This document shows positions 60,289 to 64,000 of a DNA stretch of 64,000 nt, one piece after another (positions within the stretch are counted from its first letter, which is position 1; the number at the start of each line of letters is the position of its first letter). The position numbers and the translations under genes are program-made. The stretch lies in the NCBI RefSeq assembly GCF_001571305.1, contig NZ_BCTN01000003.1:1-64000 (forward strand), given 5' to 3'. The notes under the pieces were generated by a model. It searched no databases. It saw only the letters and a list, made by a program, of their open reading frames with translations, and was not told the DNA's origin. Origin of the DNA: Erwinia persicina NBRC 102418 (GTDB taxonomy: Bacteria; Pseudomonadota; Gammaproteobacteria; Enterobacterales; Enterobacteriaceae).

Positions 60289-60307
60289 GATAATGATTAT
60301 CATTATG
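60289..60307 (+). promoter_or_regulatory. Fur box upstream of hemS-hmuTUV
   Basis: GATAATGATTATCATTATG differs from the 19-bp Fur consensus at two positions, and the next bases (ATTATGATAATGA) continue the repeat, so two Fur dimers could bind. It ends 46 bp before the hemS start, and repression by iron is expected. Confidence 0.9.
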
Positions 60308-60353
60308 ATAATGAATCCCTTTTCCTTTTAGCAACTTCCTTGAGGACACAGCA

Positions 60354-61385
60354 TTGACGGCACACTACCCGCACTACTGCGAATTAAAACAACAGCACCC
60401 GGAAAAATACGCCCGCGACCTGGCCGCAATGATGGGGATCAGTGAGGCGGAACTGACATTCGCCCGTATCGGACATCAGGCCCGGATGCTGCGCCCTGCT
60501 ATGCGTGAGTTGCTGCATGCGCTGGAAGCGGTGGGAGAAACCAAATGCATCACCCGCAACGACTATGCTGTGCACGAGCACCTCGGCGTATTCAGCAATA
60601 TTCATCTTAACGACCACGCAGGTATCGTGCTGAATCCGCGTGCGCTGGATCTGCGGGTATTTGTTAATCAGTGGGCCAGCGTTTTCCATCTGCAGGAGAT
60701 GACCGGCCACGGCGAACGTCAGAGTATTCAGTTTTTTGACCTGCACGGTGATGCAGTGCTGAAAGTGTATACCACCGAAAATACCCACATGGATGCCTGG
60801 CAGCAGCTGATTGCCGGCTACCGGTCAGAATCGCCAGCGTCTTTCAGCGTGACCACCGCCATCCCCCCCACCTTTGCCGGTGAGATTGACGCGGCACGAA
60901 TTGAGTCTGAATGGCGGGCGATGACGGATGTGCACCAGTTTTTCCGCCTGCTGAAAAAGCATGATGTCTCACGGCAGCAGGCCTTCCGTGCCGTCAGCGA
61001 CGATCTGGCCTGGCAGGTCAGCAATCCGTCGCTGGCCAGGTTACTGGACCAGGTCTGTCAGGATGGCAATGAGATCATGATATTTGTCGGAAACCGTGCC
61101 TGCGTACAGATCTTTACCGGTACGATTGAAAAAGTCATGCCGATGCGTAACTGGCTGAACATCTTTAATCCGGCCTTCACCCTGCATCTTCAGGAGGAGC
61201 AGATTGCTGAAAGCTGGATCACCCGCAAGCCGACTGCCGATGGGATGGTCACCAGCCTGGAGCTGTTTGCCGCCGACGGGACACAGATTGCCCAGATCTA
61301 CGGTCAGCGCAGCGAAGGCCAGCCGGAACAACCGCGCTGGCGTGAGCAGCTGGCGGCTCTCAGCGTGAAAGGAGATAATCTGTGA
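60354..61385 (+). CDS. hmuS: HemS/HmuS, cytoplasmic haem-handling protein
   Basis: A 343-aa protein of the HemS/ChuS family (Yersinia HemS 345 aa) with two homologous halves. The haem-ligand His is in WRAMTDVHQFFRLLKKH. It binds haem in the cytoplasm and helps release iron. The start is TTG 60354 with GAGG upstream. It is the first gene of the operon, and the GTG of hmuT overlaps its stop (GTGA). The outer-membrane receptor hmuR and small hemP, usually adjacent, are not found here. Confidence 0.92.
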   Translation: MTAHYPHYCELKQQHPEKYARDLAAMMGISEAELTFARIGHQARMLRPAMRELLHALEAVGETKCITRNDYAVHEHLGVFSNIHLNDHAGIVLNPRALDLRVFVNQWASVFHLQEMTGHGERQSIQFFDLHGDAVLKVYTTENTHMDAWQQLIAGYRSESPASFSVTTAIPPTFAGEIDAARIESEWRAMTDVHQFFRLLKKHDVSRQQAFRAVSDDLAWQVSNPSLARLLDQVCQDGNEIMIFVGNRACVQIFTGTIEKVMPMRNWLNIFNPAFTLHLQEEQIAESWITRKPTADGMVTSLELFAADGTQIAQIYGQRSEGQPEQPRWREQLAALSVKGDNL

Positions 61386-62203
61386 AAGCCGCCCTGTTCG
61401 CCCTGTTCGCCCTGCCGCTGGCGTTCACCGCCGCCGCGACAGAGCGCATTGTCAGTATCGGTGGCGATGTCACTCAAATCATCTATGCCCTTGATGCCCA
61501 GCAGGCACTGGTCGCACGCGACAGTACCAGTCTGCATCCGGCCGTGGTCAAAAAACTGCCTGACGTCGGCTATATGCGCCAGTTAAATGCTGAAGGTATT
61601 CTGGCGCTGAAACCCACGCTGGTGATCGCCAGCGAACTGGCCAAACCGACACTGGCCCTGCAGCAGGTCGCGCAAAATGGTGTGAAAGTGGTGGATGTCA
61701 CGGGAAGAGCCGATATCGCCGCCATCAGTGAAAAGATTGCGACAGTTGCCGCCACCCTGCATCGTGAAGAGGCCGGAAGCGCTTTACAGGCCCGGGTAAA
61801 AAAACAGCTGGCCAGCATCCCGGCTAAACCGCTGCCGGTCAAGGTGCTGTTTATCCTCGCTCACCAGGGAATGGGCACCATGGCAGCCGGCAGCGAGACC
61901 TCCGCCGATGCGGCGATCAAGGCTGCCGGTTTGCAGAATGCGATGGCCAGTATCCGTCGCTATCAGCCGCTGTCGCAGGAGGGCGTGATCGCCAGCGCCC
62001 CGCAGTTAATTGTGGCAACGCGCGACGGTATTAAAACATTGGGCGGTGAAGCGAATCTCTGGAAACTGCCGGGTATCGCACTGACGCCGGCAGGCCAGCA
62101 TCAGCAGTTGCTGGTGGTGGATGATATGGCGCTGCTCGGCTTCGGTATCGATACCCCGGGCGCGATCCTGAAACTGCGTCAGGCGGCGGAAGCCCTGCCG
62201 TGA
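61382..62203 (+). CDS. hmuT: HmuT, periplasmic haem-binding protein
   Basis: A 273-aa periplasmic binding protein. The signal peptide (MKAALFALFALPLAFTAAA) precedes two lobes joined by a long helix. VSIGGDVTQIIYALDAQQALVARD and LPDVGYMRQLNAEGILALKP, whose Tyr is the haem ligand in HmuT/ShuT proteins, are the family blocks. GTG start overlaps the hmuS stop, and the 3' end overlaps hmuU. It delivers haem to HmuUV. Confidence 0.93.
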   Translation: MKAALFALFALPLAFTAAATERIVSIGGDVTQIIYALDAQQALVARDSTSLHPAVVKKLPDVGYMRQLNAEGILALKPTLVIASELAKPTLALQQVAQNGVKVVDVTGRADIAAISEKIATVAATLHREEAGSALQARVKKQLASIPAKPLPVKVLFILAHQGMGTMAAGSETSADAAIKAAGLQNAMASIRRYQPLSQEGVIASAPQLIVATRDGIKTLGGEANLWKLPGIALTPAGQHQQLLVVDDMALLGFGIDTPGAILKLRQAAEALP

Positions 62204-63201
62204 TGCCGGTAAGAACGCTGCGCTGGCTGGGCGTCCTCTTTATGCTGTTAGTTGTCCTGGCCTTCAGTGCGGCTAACACCGGGGCGATGTCGCTGACCCT
62301 CCCCGCACTATGGCGGTCCGGGTTTGATGGCAGTCTCTGGCAAATCTGGTTTACCATCCGTCTGCCCCGGGTTTTGCTGGCGGTGATTGTAGGCGGCGCG
62401 CTGGCCCTGTCCGGATGTGTCATGCAGGGGCTGTTTCGCAACCCCCTGGCCGATCCCGGTCTGCTCGGCATCAGCAGCGGCGCAGCACTGGCCGTCGCGA
62501 TTTCTATCGTCCTTTCGCTGTCATTACCCGGCGTGCTGATGCTTTACCTGCCCTTACTGGCGGCCTTTCTCGGCAGTCTGGCCGTTACGCTGGTGATCTT
62601 TCTGCTGAGTCGACAGGGTCTGACCGGTCTGAGCCGTCTGCTGCTGGTGGGCATTGCCATTAACGCGCTTTGCGGCGCGGCGGTGGGGGTACTTTCCTGG
62701 CTGAGTACCGACCAGCAGCTGCGACAGTTGTCACTGTGGGGGATGGGCAGCCTGGGTCAGGCGCAGTGGCCTACCGTTCTGGTGTGCGCCTCGGTCGTCG
62801 TGCCCTGCATGGTGCTGGTTCAGCGCCTGGCAATCCGTCTCAATCTGCTCCAGCTGGGCGAAGAAGAGGCGCACTATCTGGGGGTGGACGTGGCGCGCAC
62901 CCAGCGCTATTTGCTGGTATTGAGCGCCTTTCTGGTGGCCTCTGCCGTTGCCGTCAGCGGCGTGATCGGTTTTATTGGCCTGGTCGTGCCGCATCTGATG
63001 CGTTTCTGGCTGGGCGGCGATCACCGCTGGCTGCTGCCTTCATCACTGATGAGCGGTGCGATCCTGCTGCTTCTGGCCGATACTCTGGCGCGTACCCTCG
63101 TCGCCCCGGCGGAAATGCCGGTGGGTCTGCTGACCAGCCTGATCGGCGGCCCCTGGTTCCTGTGGCTAATCCTGCGCCGCCGTGGAGGTCTTAATGGCTG
63201 A
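62203..63201 (+). CDS. hmuU: HmuU, haem ABC transporter permease (FecCD family)
   Basis: A 332-aa permease with about ten membrane helices, of the FecCD/BtuC family. [40 protein letters not shown] and [23 protein letters not shown] are family signatures, the last meeting the ATPase. I took ATG 62203 within TGATG; a GTG three bases earlier is also possible. The 3' end overlaps hmuV by 8 bases. Confidence 0.94.
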   Translation: MPVRTLRWLGVLFMLLVVLAFSAANTGAMSLTLPALWRSGFDGSLWQIWFTIRLPRVLLAVIVGGALALSGCVMQGLFRNPLADPGLLGISSGAALAVAISIVLSLSLPGVLMLYLPLLAAFLGSLAVTLVIFLLSRQGLTGLSRLLLVGIAINALCGAAVGVLSWLSTDQQLRQLSLWGMGSLGQAQWPTVLVCASVVVPCMVLVQRLAIRLNLLQLGEEEAHYLGVDVARTQRYLLVLSAFLVASAVAVSGVIGFIGLVVPHLMRFWLGGDHRWLLPSSLMSGAILLLLADTLARTLVAPAEMPVGLLTSLIGGPWFLWLILRRRGGLNG

Positions 63202-63970
63202 TGAACTGCGTGCCAGCGGGCTGAGTTACCAGCGGGACCAGCGCTGGCTGATTGACGATGTATCCCTCACCCTTAAACCCGGTGAGCTGGTTTCACTGAT
63301 TGGCCCAAACGGTGCGGGGAAGTCAACGCTGTTACGCCTGCTGACCGGGTTTATCCCCCCTCACCGGGGTCAGTGTCTGTTAAACGGCGAGCCGCTGGCG
63401 CAGTGGTCGGCAGCACGACTTTCACGGCAGCGCGCGGTTATGCGCCAGCAAAGCAGCATGGCTTTTCCACTCAGTGTGTTTGATGTGGTGGCAATGGGCC
63501 GCGCGCCCTGGCATGGCCCGGTGCAGCCGGTCGTGGAAGCGGTGATGGCATTAACCGGCTGCGACGGGCTGGCCCGACGCGACTATCTGCAACTTTCCGG
63601 CGGAGAACAGCAGCGGGTGCAGCTTGCCAGGGCGCTGGCCCAGCTATGGCGGCAGGATGGGCCTTATGGCTGGCTGTTCCTGGATGAACCGACATCAGCA
63701 CTGGATCTTTATCATCAGCAGCACCTGTTGCGTTTGCTGTCGCAGCTGACGCAGCGATATGCACTCAACGTCTGCTGTGTTCTGCACGATCTGAACCTCG
63801 CTTCGCTATGGTCCGACCGGGTGATGCTGCTGGCTGAGAGCCGGCTGGTGGCGCAGGGCCGGCCAGAGGAGGTGCTGAATGAAGCCACACTGAAGCGCTG
63901 GTATCACGCTGATGTGCTGGTGCACCCCCATCTGACCGAGGGGGTACCCCAAATCGCGCTGCGTCGCTAG
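63194..63970 (+). CDS. hmuV: HmuV, haem ABC transporter ATPase
   Basis: A 258-aa ATPase of the FecE/BtuD type. Walker A is [10 protein letters not shown]-loop [17 protein letters not shown], signature [15 protein letters not shown], Walker [13 protein letters not shown] and switch His in [14 protein letters not shown] 63194 has GGAGG at ideal spacing; the GTG at 63182 adds four residues. It ends the operon as seen in this window, 30 bp from the window edge. Confidence 0.95.
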   Translation: MADELRASGLSYQRDQRWLIDDVSLTLKPGELVSLIGPNGAGKSTLLRLLTGFIPPHRGQCLLNGEPLAQWSAARLSRQRAVMRQQSSMAFPLSVFDVVAMGRAPWHGPVQPVVEAVMALTGCDGLARRDYLQLSGGEQQRVQLARALAQLWRQDGPYGWLFLDEPTSALDLYHQQHLLRLLSQLTQRYALNVCCVLHDLNLASLWSDRVMLLAESRLVAQGRPEEVLNEATLKRWYHADVLVHPHLTEGVPQIALRR

Positions 63971-64000
63971 CTGGAGCAGCTCACTTCCAGCTTTTTACCC

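Overview
The window is a contiguous stretch of an enterobacterial chromosome with about 55% GC. Nearly every gene has a recognisable relative in the Escherichia coli rsx-nth-dtpA-tyrS-slyBA-nemRA-purR-cfa-pykF-lpp-suf-ppsA-aroH region, and the order is largely kept. Protein lengths and start codons often match E. coli exactly (GTG for dtpA, TTG for slyA, 218-aa PdxH, 348-aa AroH, 792-aa PpsA). The differences point to a relative outside Escherichia; Erwiniaceae (Erwinia/Pantoea) is my best guess, but that is inference. I see no insertion sequence, prophage, integrase or CRISPR array.

Layout. 1-3613: end of the rsxABCDGE-nth operon, opening inside a 117-bp tandem repeat of rsxC. 3614-8764: a carbonic anhydrase and a betIBA glycine-betaine module, placed between nth and dtpA where E. 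coli has neither. 8765-16972: dtpA, a LysR/GST/FMN-protein cluster, gstA, pdxY, tyrS, pdxH and mliC. 17035-22632: anmK, slyB, slyA and a ydhIJK-type efflux operon. 22702-27370: ydhF, a DUF1289 gene, a LysR/NAD(P)-binding divergent pair, and an EptA-type lipid A phosphoethanolamine transferase. 27409-30810: nemR-nemA-gloA, rnt and grxD. 31196-37942: mepH, a 29-codon cydH, purR, punR/punC, cfa and ribE; sodB and ydhP, expected near here, are missing. 38226-43422: mdtK, two tRNA-Val genes, pykF, lpp and ldtE. 43495-49165: sufABCDSE on the minus strand. 49556-49960: an unrecognised 134-aa gene directly behind an excellent Fur box. 50024-54856: menI, ydiJ and ydiK. 55118-55220: the sRNA RprA. 55301-60181: ppsA, ppsR and aroH. 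60289-63970: a Fur-boxed hemS-hmuTUV haem operon.

Themes. Iron and oxidative stress recur: suf, CGFS glutaredoxin, haem uptake, the Fur-boxed unknown gene, NemR/NemA/GloA, and RsxC-G/E. Envelope stress and cell-wall functions recur as well: slyB, slyA, EptA, mepH, lpp, ldtE, mliC, anmK, rprA and cfa. Central carbon control is seen at pykF and ppsA, which carry Cra boxes and also share a GTTGCGCAAC palindrome found in several intergenic regions here.

The points most worth a second look are the Fur-boxed unknown gene beside suf, an interleaved PhoP/PmrA-type box ahead of the EptA-type gene, the repeated GTTGCGCAAC palindrome, a possible 16-aa leader peptide before mdtK, the missing sodB, and the rsxC repeat array. 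I did not find a clearly new multi-gene system.
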